Of a stretch of DNA of 64,000 nt, positions 41,232 to 49,830 are shown one piece after another. A model generated the notes under the pieces. It searched no databases. It was given only the letters and a program-made list of their open reading frames with translations, and was not told where the DNA came from. Made by a program: the position numbers and the translations under genes. Where the stretch lies: the NCBI RefSeq assembly GCF_025399895.1, contig NZ_JAODUA010000015.1, positions 124,001 through 188,000 of the forward strand, written 5' to 3'. This DNA is from Streptomyces sp. ASQP_92 (lineage in GTDB: Bacteria; Actinomycetota; Actinomycetes; Streptomycetales; Streptomycetaceae). Within the stretch, counting starts at the first letter, position 1, and every line of letters starts with the position of its first letter.

Positions 41232-42011
41232 ATGACTTCAAGGAGGGCTTTGCCCGCGTTAGCCACCGTGCGTGAGGCTGTGGCGCGCTATCTCGGCGTC
41301 CTTGCCGTCTTCGCGCTCTCGGCATGCTCGGCTGAGGATCGGGCCACACCGCCTCATGAGGTACGAGAACTGGCAGGAAGTCCACAGGCCCAGCAGTACC
41401 GAAAGAAGCTCGAAGACCAGCTCCGAGCCACCGTGAACGCGTACGCGAAAGACACGCCCCTGACTCTCAGCTTGCTCACGATCAACGACGTCTGCGCCGG
41501 AGGTAAGGCTCGGAAGCTGTTCTTCCAGGACGGTGACGATCGATACAAGATCCGCTGCGACATGAGGGCGACCGCGTACTTCGGGGCTGGCCCCCACCGT
41601 ATAGGGGACGTCCTGGACGGAATCCTCGCGGGCTGCGACCGTGCCCAGAAGACCCCTGACCCGCTCGACACCATCCCCTTCCGCCACGGCCCTGACGGGC
41701 GCAGCTCTCTCGTCGACTACTACCGGGGGGTCGGCCCCAACCCCAACAGCCCCAGCACATTGGAACCTAGCTACCTGTACGCCGACAGGCAGCGCCTGAC
41801 CTGGGACACCCTCCGTAGCAGTCGGAAGACCCTGGTCGCTGACACGGTATGCCGGGACGATGACCCGCCCGTCGTCCGCTGTCTGCGCGAGCCCGCAGGA
41901 AGAACGGTGGACGACATTCGCAAGCAGCACGGAATGGTATTCAAGTTGGAAATATCGAATATCGACTACTACATCGTTTCCAAAAAGGGAACAATCATTG
42001 TTCCGCGGTAG
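41232..42011 (+). CDS. Lipoprotein of unknown function
   Basis: 259 residues from ATG 41232. Signal with lipobox LSAC near 36 (VLAVFALSACSAEDR). The rest is soluble with many charged residues and cysteines (DVCAGG, YKIRCDM, AGCDRAQ, DTVCRDD, VRCLREP), suggesting disulphides outside the cell. The last 25 codons (KLEISNIDYYIVSKKGTIIV) are strikingly AT-rich for this DNA, hinting at recent acquisition. No known domain. The gene stands between IS remnants. Confidence 0.62.
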   Translation: MTSRRALPALATVREAVARYLGVLAVFALSACSAEDRATPPHEVRELAGSPQAQQYRKKLEDQLRATVNAYAKDTPLTLSLLTINDVCAGGKARKLFFQDGDDRYKIRCDMRATAYFGAGPHRIGDVLDGILAGCDRAQKTPDPLDTIPFRHGPDGRSSLVDYYRGVGPNPNSPSTLEPSYLYADRQRLTWDTLRSSRKTLVADTVCRDDDPPVVRCLREPAGRTVDDIRKQHGMVFKLEISNIDYYIVSKKGTIIVPR

Positions 42012-42244
42012 TAGATGTTGGCCCATCTGCTCTTCCGGGAATCCGGTTGACGTCTACCACGGGCGACTGTGTCGAACTATACGCCTCAAGTGGCGCTGAA
42101 CCCGCCACTGTTTGGAGGGGCTTCGGGACGAGTAGAAGAATTAGTCCCTTCGTATGCCCCGCCCCGCCCCAAATCCTCAAGGAGGCCGCGGCCGCGATCC
42201 CCGAGATGGCGTTCGGGGAGGTCGGCGAGGCGATGCTCAGGCCC
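42012..42244. other. Gap with no confident gene
   Basis: A plus-strand frame from 42047 contains TTGDCVELYAS, faintly like the opening of a DUF397 protein, then loses resemblance. No start signal. It may be debris from transposition. Confidence 0.25.
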
Positions 42245-42545
42245 GCATAAACGACGCTGATGATGCGCCCCCAGCCTTCTCCGCACGGCAGTAGCGCTGG
42301 CGGATGGGTTGCCGCAGGTGCGCACGGATCGAGCGGGACGAATAGGCGTGCTCCGCGATAACGGAGGCGGGACGTCCCGGGGCCGGTGCGAGGCACGCGG
42401 AGGTGTGCCATGACGGGGGCGAAGAAGGCCTGGGTTGCGGGTACCTGAGGATCAGGTACCTGGTGCCGGGTGCCGTCGCTCGCCCAGCGTCGGTGGCGGT
42501 TGTACGCGGTCTGCCAGGGCCCGCAGCCGCAGGGCAGGGTCCTGC
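42245..42545 (-). pseudogene. Decayed IS5-family transposase
   Basis: On the minus strand 42540-42460 reads GCGPWQTAYNRHRRWASDGT, the N-terminal signature of IS5-type transposases. Further on, HTSACLAPAPGRPASVIAEHAYSSRSIRAHLR matches the middle block around VLADKAYSSRAIRAHLR in another frame. The part between (catalytic DST region) is missing, so the copy has an internal deletion and frameshifts. Confidence 0.72.
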
Positions 42546-42553
42546 CGGGGGGA

Positions 42554-43384
42554 TCACTGCGAGCGCAACCGGTCCAGTGCCGAGCGGCTCTCGTCGTCCG
42601 CGGCGCGGTAGATCACCAGTCGCTGGTCTGCATCTTGGATCGGCATGAGCACTTCGAAATATACGGAGATCATGCCGACGACGGGATGCCGCAACACCTT
42701 CAGCCCGCGGCCGTTCACCTTGACATCCCGCTCGGCCCAGAGTCGCGCGAATTCGGCGTCACGGGCGATGAACTCCTCGATACGGGCGGCCAGTTGCAGG
42801 TCTTCCGGGTGGGCGGCCCATGCGGCGCGAAGGTGCGCGATTCCCTCCCGTACGACGCGTTCGCGGTCGACGTAGACGTCACGCATACCCGGGTGCATCA
42901 GGCACAGCCACATCGCATTGCGCTGCGACGGCGGCAACGTGTCGAAATCGAGGAGCAGCCTCGCTATTTCGTCGTTCCAGGCCACGATGTCGTAGCGGTG
43001 GTTCATCACCATGGCGGGCAGCGGCGACAAGTCAGCTACCAGAGCGGCGAGTTGAGGCGACGCCTCGACAGCGGCATCGCCCGCGTGGCGGGGGCGTCGC
43101 TGGGCCAGGTCGAAGAGGTAGGTGCGTTCGTCGGGGGCCAGGCGCAGCGCATGAGCCAGCGCTTCCACCACGTTCGAGGAGGGCCGCAGTCCCCGGCCCT
43201 GTTCGAGTCGCACGATGTAGTCGATGCTGACTCCGGCCAGTTCGGCGACTTCTTCGCGGCGCAGTCCCGGGGTACGGCGGGACCGCGCGCGCAGAGGCAG
43301 GCCGACGTCCCGCGGGGCCAGGCGTTCGCGCCGGGTCCGCAGGAACACGGCCAGTTCGTGTGTGGTGTCCACGGTGCGGGTCAT
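42554..43384 (-). CDS. XRE-family regulator with MmyB-like ligand domain
   Basis: 276 residues. Helix-turn-helix at about 33-70: RRTPGLRREEVAELAGVSIDYIVRLEQGRGLRPS. The C-terminal domain carries PLPAMVMNHRYDIVAWNDEIARLLLDF (PAS-like MmyB domain) and FARLWAERDVKVNGRGLKVLRHPVVG. Such proteins are common in Streptomyces and often control a neighbouring oxidoreductase; the aldo/keto reductase is divergent, 120 bp away. Ligand unknown. Confidence 0.92.
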   Translation of the reverse strand: MTRTVDTTHELAVFLRTRRERLAPRDVGLPLRARSRRTPGLRREEVAELAGVSIDYIVRLEQGRGLRPSSNVVEALAHALRLAPDERTYLFDLAQRRPRHAGDAAVEASPQLAALVADLSPLPAMVMNHRYDIVAWNDEIARLLLDFDTLPPSQRNAMWLCLMHPGMRDVYVDRERVVREGIAHLRAAWAAHPEDLQLAARIEEFIARDAEFARLWAERDVKVNGRGLKVLRHPVVGMISVYFEVLMPIQDADQRLVIYRAADDESRSALDRLRSQ

Positions 43385-43504
43385 CGCGTCCGATGCTAAC
43401 GCCAGGGTGGGACTGGCTTTCCCAGGAAGACCTCTCCCTTACCCCGGGTCCGCGACGGCGACAGGCTTGATTCCGGCAACGGATCACTAGCACAGGAGAA
43501 AACG

Positions 43505-44572
43505 ATGTCGCTCACCCTGGACACCTACCGGTTGCTGGGCCGCTCCGGACTGCGGGTCTCCCCGCTGGCACTGGGAGCGGCCACCTTCGGTACCGAGTGG
43601 GGCTGGGGCGCCGAACCCGACGAGGCGCGCAAGCTGTTCGACCTGTACGTCGAGCGCGGTGGCAATTTCATCGACACCGCCAGCACCTACACCAACGGCA
43701 GCTCCGAGCGGCTGCTGGGCGAATTCACCCGGGGTAACCGCCAAAGCCTGGTGCTGGCGACGAAGTTCTCGACGCTGCGCCGTCCCGGCGATCCGAATTC
43801 CGGGGGCAATCACCGCAAGGCCATGTTCGCATCGGTGGAAGCCAGCTTGCGCCGCCTGAACACCGACTACCTCGACCTGCTCTACCTGCACGTGTGGGAT
43901 GCCATGACGCCGGTCGAGGAGTTCCTGCGCGCCATGGACGACCTGGTCCGTCAGGGCAAGGTCCTGTATGCGGGGATCTGCAACGTCCCGGCCTGGCAGG
44001 TGTCGCGCATGCAGACGATCGCCGATCTGCGCGGCTGGTCACCGCTGGTCGCGCTCCAGACCGAGTACAACCTGGCCGAACGGAGCGGGGAGCGTGACCT
44101 GTTCCCGATGGCGCGCGAAATGGGGCTGGGCGTGGCCGCCTTCTCCCCTCTGGCCGGCGGACTGCTCACCGGCAAGTACACCAGGGCCGACCTGACCGCT
44201 CCGAAGCCGGATACCGATACGGACAGCACCCGCAAGGAGTTCAACCTCGCCAACGGCGCGCTCACCGAGCGCACCCTCGCCCTCGCGGACGTAGTGAAGG
44301 ACATCGCAGCCGAGCAAGGGACGCCCCCCGGCCGTATCGCTCTGGCGTGGCCTTTGCAGAACCCGGACGTGACGGCACCGATCATCGGCGCCCGCACCCC
44401 CGCGCAGCTGGAGGACAACCTGGGCGCGCTGGAGATCGAATTCACCCCCGCCCAACTCGCCCGCCTCGAACGGGCCAGCGCGATCAGCCTCGGCTTCCCT
44501 CATGACTTCCTCGCCAGCGAACGGGGCCGGACAATGAACTCGGGCGACCTGATGATCGAGCCGCGCCGCTGA
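43505..44572 (+). CDS. Aldo/keto reductase
   Basis: 355 residues, TIM barrel. Catalytic tetrad: Asp and Tyr in NFIDTASTYTNG (about 51-62), Lys in VLATKFS (about 84) and His in LLYLHVWD (about 132). NAD(P)H binding: GVAAFSPLAGGLLTGKY (about 214) and APIIGARTPAQLEDNLGAL (about 297). It reduces aldehydes or ketones. AGGAG six bases before ATG 43505. Divergent from the MmyB-type regulator, which likely controls it. Similar to the Tas/YghZ-like (AKR11/12) group, judging by the glycan-type loops. Confidence 0.92.
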   Translation: MSLTLDTYRLLGRSGLRVSPLALGAATFGTEWGWGAEPDEARKLFDLYVERGGNFIDTASTYTNGSSERLLGEFTRGNRQSLVLATKFSTLRRPGDPNSGGNHRKAMFASVEASLRRLNTDYLDLLYLHVWDAMTPVEEFLRAMDDLVRQGKVLYAGICNVPAWQVSRMQTIADLRGWSPLVALQTEYNLAERSGERDLFPMAREMGLGVAAFSPLAGGLLTGKYTRADLTAPKPDTDTDSTRKEFNLANGALTERTLALADVVKDIAAEQGTPPGRIALAWPLQNPDVTAPIIGARTPAQLEDNLGALEIEFTPAQLARLERASAISLGFPHDFLASERGRTMNSGDLMIEPRR

Positions 44573-45246
44573 GGTTTGAGCGTGAAGTCCGCTGCGTACG
44601 GCCGCATTCTCAAGCAGGGGTGCAGCCTACCCCTACGCACGGACAAGCCCGCCAACCGCTACCGCGCTGCCCGCCACTTGGCCGTTTTGTTGACACGACT
44701 AGGAAGGATCCATGGGACACCCCGCGGCCCGCCCACCAACGAAGTTGGCCAGGCTGGGGGCCGGCTCCGCGCGACATAGCCGGACTCTTCGTCTACTCGG
44801 GCACGCTCGTGAGAAACGTACGGATCTCGGCGGCCAGAGCCACTTGGAGCTCACCAGGGTGCACAGGCGGGCGAGAACATGCAGGCGGAATCGCCGCCTC
44901 CCATTACGCACCCGGCGTCAAGCCAGCGTGCAGCGCTTGGCCGCGCGGTACTCCTCGTAGCGCGCGACGTTGGACGGCCCCAGTTGCTGAAGGCGGCCAC
45001 GCGGGCCGATGCCTGGGCCGTGGACGCCACGATCATCAGCACCCTCAGGGCCCCGTCTCGGCCCGGCCGGAGCCCGCTGGTTGCCGGTGACCTCAACTCA
45101 AGCGCGCCTGAACGGAGTTCACCGAGCCCCAAGTCCACGGAGAGTGATCGTCACCTGACCGGATGTCAGTGGCGGCTGCTTTCATGGGGCGTAGGTGGCG
45201 AGGAGTTGGGCGCTTCGGTCTGAAGCCGTAAAGGGAGGAGAGGTCT
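44573..45246. other. Gene-poor stretch, probably degenerate coding DNA
   Basis: No gene accepted. ATG 44712 has a strong site AGGAAGG but leads to an 82-codon basic frame with no known motif. On the minus strand 44880-44810 reads ELQVALAAEIRTFLTSVPE-stop, like the tail of a lost gene. Plus-strand 44990-45080 reads RADAWAVDATIISTLRAP, faintly reminiscent of a PIN-domain core. The area probably contains broken genes next to the IS insertion. Confidence 0.35.
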
Positions 45247-45429
45247 GTGCGGACTACATGGGTGAGGCGGTACGTGAGGGCTGACGGCACCGCTGTTCGA
45301 GGGCACATACGTCGATTACCGGAGCTCGGCGGGACGGCGGGCGGTGGTCTGTTGCTGCTCGTGGCCAACTTTCTCCAGACTTTGATGTGTCTCATGAGAC
45401 ACACGGTCACTGAGATCGTTCCATCCTGA
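45247..45429 (+). CDS. Small protein truncated by an IS end
   Basis: 60 codons from GTG 45247, with AGGGAGGAG upstream. RTTWVRRYVRADGTAVRGHIRR recalls small basic proteins with a V-R-x-H-x-RR motif; a hydrophobic run GGLLLLVANFLQTLMCLM follows. The last codons (TEIVPS-stop) lie inside the IS end that begins at 45411, so the natural C-terminus has been replaced. Confidence 0.45.
   Translation: MRTTWVRRYVRADGTAVRGHIRRLPELGGTAGGGLLLLVANFLQTLMCLMRHTVTEIVPS
45386..45403. repeat. 18-bp perfect palindrome beside the IS end
   Basis: TGTGTCTCATGAGACACA reads identically on both strands. It lies eight bases left of the IS end at 45411 and inside the truncated small gene. It is absent from the other IS junction at 47156, so it belongs to the host DNA, perhaps the insertion target or an operator. 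Confidence 0.7.
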
Positions 45430-45543
45430 TTCCGCAGGTCACAGGGCTGGTGTGGGTCGGGAGTGATGGGCTCGCACCGGTCAGGAGCGTGATCGTTGCG
45501 GGGAGATCATCGGTCACCTCTGGACTTCGGCGTTGGCGAGGAC
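45411..45543 (-). mobile_element. IS end, left copy (inverted relative to 47024-47156)
   Basis: These 133 bp are an inverted copy of 47024-47156 with five mismatches (about 96 %). It contains the 3' end of an IS5-family transposase on the minus strand: TQILLQALLVLANAEVQR-stop, continuing to about 45570 outside the repeat. The copy is cut just past that point, so only the tip of the element remains. Confidence 0.85.
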
Positions 45544-45694
45544 GAGGAGGGCTTGCAGGAGGATTTGAGTGCAGTCCAGGAGCAAGCGGCCTGGGAGCGG
45601 AGTCGGAGTTGGCGGTGGCGTGAGCGCTTTGCCTCCCCCCTTGATCACACCGATGTGGCCAGGTGCATGATGTGTCTGGACATAGGGGGGACGC

Positions 45695-46687
45695 ATGACG
45701 CAGACCACGCCGCCGAGATGGGGGCTGACATCGCCGGGGGCTCCTGGGAATCCGGGTGTGCCGCCGCAGGGGTTCATGCCCGTGCGGCCCCCGGACGGCG
45801 GGAACGGTGCGGTGTTCACTGTCGGGGCTGTGGCGATCGGGGCTGAGGCCGTGATCGCCGCGCTGGTCGCCGTCCTAATCCTCTTGCAGTCCGAGTCCCA
45901 CGGAGGCGAAGGCGGCATCGGATGGCTGTTCGGCACCATATTCGCGCTCGTGCTGCTGGCAGTCATGTCGGTGATCGCGGGGCTGGCCGGTTCGGCGATG
46001 GCGGTGCTTCCCCTCGTCCTCCTCGGGCGTGCGGTGGCTCGCCGTACGGGTCGGCGTGACAGCTGGCAGCTCACCCTGGCCACTGTGGCGGTCGTTGCCG
46101 TCGCCCTGGCGCTGCTCATCGGCTCCTGCATGCTCCTGGTCGGCTTCGGCGGCCTGCTCGTTTATCCCGTCCTTGCCCTCAGTCTCGTCGTCGGGCTGGT
46201 ACCCGCGACCCTGTGCGCCCGGGCGGCGGGGAATCCCGGAAAGCCCGGGGCCCGATGGCGGGTGCTCGGGGGCGTGGCGCTGGGCGGTCTGGGGCTGCTC
46301 GCGGTGATGCTTGCGGTCGGGGTCGCGGCGTACAGCTCGGGGATCCTCAAGATCTACGAACCGCCCCGGCTCACTGAAGCCGACATGGTCGGTACCTGGA
46401 CGGACGGCGGCGGCGGAAGCCTCCGCTTCGAGGCGGACGGCACGGTGACGGCGAAGGGCGTCATCAAGTACGAGGCCACAGGTGAGCAGTCCGGTGCCTC
46501 CAACTGCACCGGGAAATGGCAGCTGACCGAGAACGAGGGCGACCGGCCGTTCGAGCTCAGCATCGCGGACTGCGAGAGCCTGTCCTTCGGCTGGGACATC
46601 GGCGGTACGGAGGAACACCCGACGGTCTTCACCTGGATCGGCAAGCCGGATTCGGGTGAGCGGTACATCCTTACGCGGCAGCGGTAA
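45695..46687 (+). CDS. Membrane protein with C-terminal beta-rich (lipocalin-like) domain
   Basis: 330 residues from ATG 45695, with GGGGGA upstream. Proline-rich cytosolic head, then hydrophobic helices near 42-62, 77-105, 125-148, 150-172 and 190-212. The outer domain (about 220-330) reads EADMVGTWTDGGGGSLRFEADGTVTAKGV...CTGKWQLTENEGDRPFELSIADCESLSFGWDIGG, the 'W-x-G..G.L.F..DGT.......G.W' rhythm of small lipocalin-like domains in actinobacterial lipoproteins. It is the only intact gene between the two IS ends. Function unknown. Confidence 0.8.
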   Translation: MTQTTPPRWGLTSPGAPGNPGVPPQGFMPVRPPDGGNGAVFTVGAVAIGAEAVIAALVAVLILLQSESHGGEGGIGWLFGTIFALVLLAVMSVIAGLAGSAMAVLPLVLLGRAVARRTGRRDSWQLTLATVAVVAVALALLIGSCMLLVGFGGLLVYPVLALSLVVGLVPATLCARAAGNPGKPGARWRVLGGVALGGLGLLAVMLAVGVAAYSSGILKIYEPPRLTEADMVGTWTDGGGGSLRFEADGTVTAKGVIKYEATGEQSGASNCTGKWQLTENEGDRPFELSIADCESLSFGWDIGGTEEHPTVFTWIGKPDSGERYILTRQR

Positions 46688-46724
46688 GCCATCCGGTGCT
46701 GAGGTCTCGGGCCCGGCCCGGACG

Positions 46725-47053
46725 GTCCAGCGAGATCACGGGCGCCCGCCACGACAAGATCACCGCCCATCTCCGCGAAGACGGCCTCGGTTCCCTGGCC
46801 GACCTCAGCTTCATCGGCGTGGACGACCAACCAGAGACCGACCCGGTGATCATCACCGGCCGCAAGGCCACCAAGAACCACAAACTCACCTACGCGGAGA
46901 AGGAAGCGAACCGCCTGCTCACCCGTGAACGCGCGGCCGTCGAGCACGGCTTCGCCAACCTCAAGTCCTGGCGCATCCTCACCAAAGTCCGCATGAACTC
47001 CCGCCAACGCGACCGCCTTCCTGGTCCTCGCCAACACCGAAGTCCAGAGGTGA
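46725..47053 (+). pseudogene. IS5-family transposase fragment (DDE_Tnp_4 type), C-terminal part
   Basis: Reads EITGARHDKITAHLREDGLGSLADLSFIGVDD, DPVIITGRKATKNHKLTYAEKEANRLLTRERAAVEHGFANLKSWRILTKVRMNSRQ, then after a frameshift near 47005 ATAFLVLANTEVQR-stop. The last acidic residue (E of AAVEHGFANLK) is present but the N-terminal half with the first Asp is missing. It starts 38 bp after the stop of the membrane gene, so the 5' end was lost there. Confidence 0.85.
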
Positions 47054-47156
47054 CCGATGATCTCCCCGCAACGATCACGCTTCTGACCGGTGCGAGCCCG
47101 TCACTCCCGGCCCACACCATCCCTGTGACCTGCGGAATCAGGATGGAACGATCTCA
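47024..47156 (+). mobile_element. IS end, right copy (inverted relative to 45411-45543)
   Basis: 133 bp, inverted partner of 45411-45543. It spans the transposase C-terminus and the outer tip of the element. The tip begins TGAGATCGTTCC reading inward from 47156. The TGA of the tip is also the stop codon of the minus-strand gene 47154-47567. Confidence 0.85.
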
Positions 47157-47567
47157 CTCACTCGTAGCGTGTCCGCGGCTCAGCGGGATGGGGATCACCG
47201 TGGCTGAACGGCCGATGGCGTGCTCACGCAACGATGCATTCTCCGCGAGAAGCGTCATGATGACGGTGGCCGCGGCGTCGACCTGGTCCTGGAGGGTGTG
47301 ACACTCCTCGCGGCTCTTGCGCAGTTTTCTGCACAGTTCGGCGAGCTCCGATGTGTGCTGGTGCCGCAGGGTGCCAGCCGGACTGCTGGCGATGCGGCCG
47401 TCCCACTCGGTGAGGATCTCGGTCGCCCGGTTCATGGTGGCCCGGCTGACGCCGGCCTCGCGGCAGAGGTTGTTCTTCGTGAGTTTGCCGTCGGTGCGCT
47501 CAGGTTGGCCGGAGAGGAGCCGCTCCATGGCATCCCGCAGGGCCTGCTGGGTCTTGGCGGAAGTCAT
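47154..47567 (-). CDS. Small helical partner of a tyrosine recombinase, C-terminus altered by IS
   Basis: 137 residues. A helix-turn-helix-like part KLTKNNLCREAGVSRATMNRATEI (about 27-50) is followed by a coiled coil ELAELCRKLRKSREECHTLQDQVDAAATVIMTLLAENASLRE (about 72-115). Such small proteins accompany Tn554-type recombinase sets (compare TnpC, DUF6262). The start overlaps the recombinase stop (ATGA), so they are coupled. Its stop codon lies at the very tip of the IS end, so the original tail may have been longer. Confidence 0.72.
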   Translation of the reverse strand: MTSAKTQQALRDAMERLLSGQPERTDGKLTKNNLCREAGVSRATMNRATEILTEWDGRIASSPAGTLRHQHTSELAELCRKLRKSREECHTLQDQVDAAATVIMTLLAENASLREHAIGRSATVIPIPLSRGHATSE

Positions 47568-48935
47568 TGTCCGGCCTTCTTGAGCATCAGGTTGACCTCG
47601 CCCAGCTGGGTGTCGAGCAGAACCCGGCGGTTGGTGGGGAGCTTGGGATCGGCTCGCAGCCGGTTCAGGGAGGTGCGTTCGGCCGTCCAGATCGGTAGGT
47701 GTTCCGGCCCGATGATGCTGTTGGCGCATCGGGAGGGCTGGCAGCGGTCGAGAAGAGGGCCACGGTGTCCCTCGGGAACGACAGCTTCTTCGAGGCATTT
47801 GGCCCCGATAGGGTCGTCGTTCATGGTGCAGTGGTTGAGCTTGCCGAAGCGGACCGAGAACCGGGTGCGCCGGAGCAGATCGTGTTCGACCCGGATGTCG
47901 CCGCGCTGGGCTTTGCCCGTGGCCCGCAGGTCGGCGGCCTTCTCGCGCACGGCGGCGAAGGCCTCGCGCATGCGGTCGGCACCGGGGCCGAAACCGATGG
48001 TCTCGCCGCGGCTGTCGGCCGCGAAAAGTTCCTTGACGCGCTGGAACTTCCGCTCAGCGACGGCGTTGTCGAGATGGCGGGCCCAGGAGGAGGCGGGCTC
48101 CATGTAGCCGCCGGTCGTCCTGTTGGCCAAGGCCCGGGTAATGGCGTGCTTGAGCTGCATGCCGACCGCGATCTCCGAGCCGGGGAAGTCCCGGGTGAGC
48201 ATCGCCATGGTCCTGCGGAACATGTGCGGCGTGATGTGCTGCGACGGAATCTCGTCCAGGCCGGTGGTGTTTCGGTGCCGGTTCACGTGGTCAACGAAGT
48301 CCTGGATCACGTCCTTGCTGCTGAACAACGTTTCCGGGTCACGGCCGGGGACGGACGCGAACGCCAACTCGGGATGCTGGGAGAGCCGTTCGGCGAGCTC
48401 GATGGCCCGGGTGACCGGTTCGATGATCCACCAGTGCTTGACTGGCAGGCCGGCATCGAGCTTGGCCTTCGTCGACTTCACGGCCGGTGTGCTGAAGTGC
48501 TCGACGACGGAGCCCTTGGTGATCTCCCGGACCTCGGAGTCCCGCATCATCGAAAGGGCTCCCACGAAGATGTAGCAGGCATTGCGCAGGGCCGTGGCCT
48601 CGCGCCAGAGCTGCTTGGGCAGCAGCGCGTCGTGCCAGGGACCACGGCTTCCGTCAGGGCGGTCGACCTCCAACAGGTCCGGCAGCAGTCCGTACTGGAC
48701 GCGGCCGGCCACGACGAGCTGCTCGACGGCGGCCCGGCGTGCGCGGCCGGTGCTGCTGGCGGTGGAGAACAGGTTCCTGCGGTCTGCGTCGAGACCGACC
48801 GTCCGGGCCAGCAGGTCCCAGTGGACCGGGCCGTCCCGTCCGGTCTGGGTACTGGGCGGCCGGGCCGGAATGCGGCTTGCCGGGTCGGCGAGCGGGTGCA
48901 TCTGTGTGTCCGGGCCGGCGCCGGGCTCGTGGGTG
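47564..48935 (-). pseudogene. Tyrosine recombinase/integrase, 5' truncated
   Basis: About 457 residues of a large integrase. Catalytic set: Arg in MMRDSEVREITKG, HMFRRTMAM (H-x-x-R), KHAITRALANRTTGGYMEP with the nucleophilic Tyr. A Cys-rich tail follows (NHCTMNDDPIGAKC and DRCQPSRCANSIIGPEHLPIW), which looks like a zinc site. The N-terminus fades out near 48935, where the coding sense changes to a VOC gene on the other strand; no start codon or ribosome site is present. The catalytic domain is intact but expression is doubtful. It overlaps its small partner by 4 nt. Confidence 0.72.
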
Positions 48936-49081
48936 ACGAGCGCCTGGCCACACTCGAGACCGAATGCGCACGGCTGACGGCGCTCGGCGCGAAACACGTG
49001 CTGACGCAGCGCGCCGATGGCGTCAACGAGTCGTGCATCACGATGCAGGACATCGAGGGCAACGAGTTCTGCCTCGCCTGA
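48936..49081 (+). pseudogene. 3' fragment of a VOC-family gene
   Basis: The plus strand reads GDERLATLETECARLTALGAKHVLTQRADG and SCITMQDIEGNEFCLA-stop, the conserved end of a glyoxalase/VOC protein (D-x-EGNEFCL). The first two thirds are missing, replaced by the recombinase gene running the other way. The junction at about 48935 is therefore a likely insertion or deletion boundary. Confidence 0.75.
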
Positions 49082-49088
49082 TTCTTCC

Positions 49089-49200
49089 GCGAGTCCGCGA
49101 GTCCGCGAGTCCGCGAGTCCGCGAGTCCGCGAGTCCGCGAGTCCGCGAGTCCGCGAGTCCGCGAGACCGGGAGACCGGGAGACCGGGAGACCGGGAGACC
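49089..49200. repeat. Tandem array of 14 eight-bp units
   Basis: Nine exact GCGAGTCC units (49089-49160), one GCGAGACC, then four GGGAGACC (49169-49200). The change of variant is stepwise, as expected from slippage plus point change. The array begins eight bp after the VOC stop. No spacers and no unit of 20-40 bp, so it is not CRISPR. Being 8 bp, it would shift reading frame if it fell in a gene. Confidence 0.9.
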
Positions 49201-49259
49201 CTGAGGCTGCGAGACCCGCCCCCGAGACCGCGAGGTGGGAGCCTGCCACCCAACCCCGC

Positions 49260-49390
49260 CCTTGGGGCACGGCCTGCGGACAGCCCCAGCCCGCGGGGAA
49301 TTTCCCCCTGGGGGTTCACTGCACAACCGCCCAGAAGCGCAGCCCCCCAGGGGCGCGGGGAACTGCGCGACCGGCCACGCACGGTCCACC
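49260..49390. repeat. Streptomyces-type intergenic repeat element
   Basis: The stretch with CCCCAGGGGCGCGGGGAACT, GCGCGACCGGCCACG and a preceding dyad GGGGAATTTCCCC resembles a short dispersed intergenic repeat I recall from Streptomyces genomes (GGGGCGCGGGGAACTGCGCGA). Not confirmed by comparison. Confidence 0.45.
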
Positions 49391-49401
49391 GTCTCCCGTG
49401 G

Positions 49402-49735
49402 TCATTTCAGGTCCCGTATGCGGCGGGAGTCATCCCGGCTTCGGGCGAGGGCGTGCAGGAGGCGGGCAACGTCGTGCATCACGCAGCGCACACACAGCCG
49501 CCTCGCGGGCGGCAGTCGCGCAGGCCCTTCCCCGGCAGCGGGCGGCCGTCCACCAGACCAGGCGGGTGCCCGTGTCGATGACCACCTGGTGGTTCGTCGA
49601 GCGACGACAGGTCTTCGACGGCTCTTCGACTGCTCGGCGCCTGATGGCCGCGGATGGGTACCAGTGTCCCGTCCACGACCATCACCGCGTCCTTGTCGGG
49701 TCGCCCACGCGGGCCAAGCGCGAGCCTGGAACACG
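49402..49735 (-). pseudogene. Decayed IS5-family transposase (catalytic core region)
   Basis: On the minus strand DKDAVMVVDGTLVPIRGHQAP holds the first catalytic Asp. Continuing in a second frame, STNHQVVIDTGTRLV and then GRPLPG in another correspond to the core of an IS5-type (DDE) transposase. Frameshifts near 49600 and 49560 break it. No terminal repeats were recognised. Confidence 0.72.
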
Positions 49736-49830
49736 GGGTGACGGACCACGGATCACGCCGAACAGTGCGGCGGAAGCTAGGACAACACCTCCTCCGTAAC
49801 CCGGCGAAGCGACTGCCAAGGCGCTGAGGG

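Noticed and set aside
49089..49200. CRISPR array
   Set aside because: Units are 8 bp without spacers and no cas genes are present.
48936..49270. N-terminal extension of the recombinase through the 8-bp repeats (LADSRTRG repeats)
   Set aside because: The frame runs through the antisense of a VOC fragment and a tandem repeat; it is open only because of composition.
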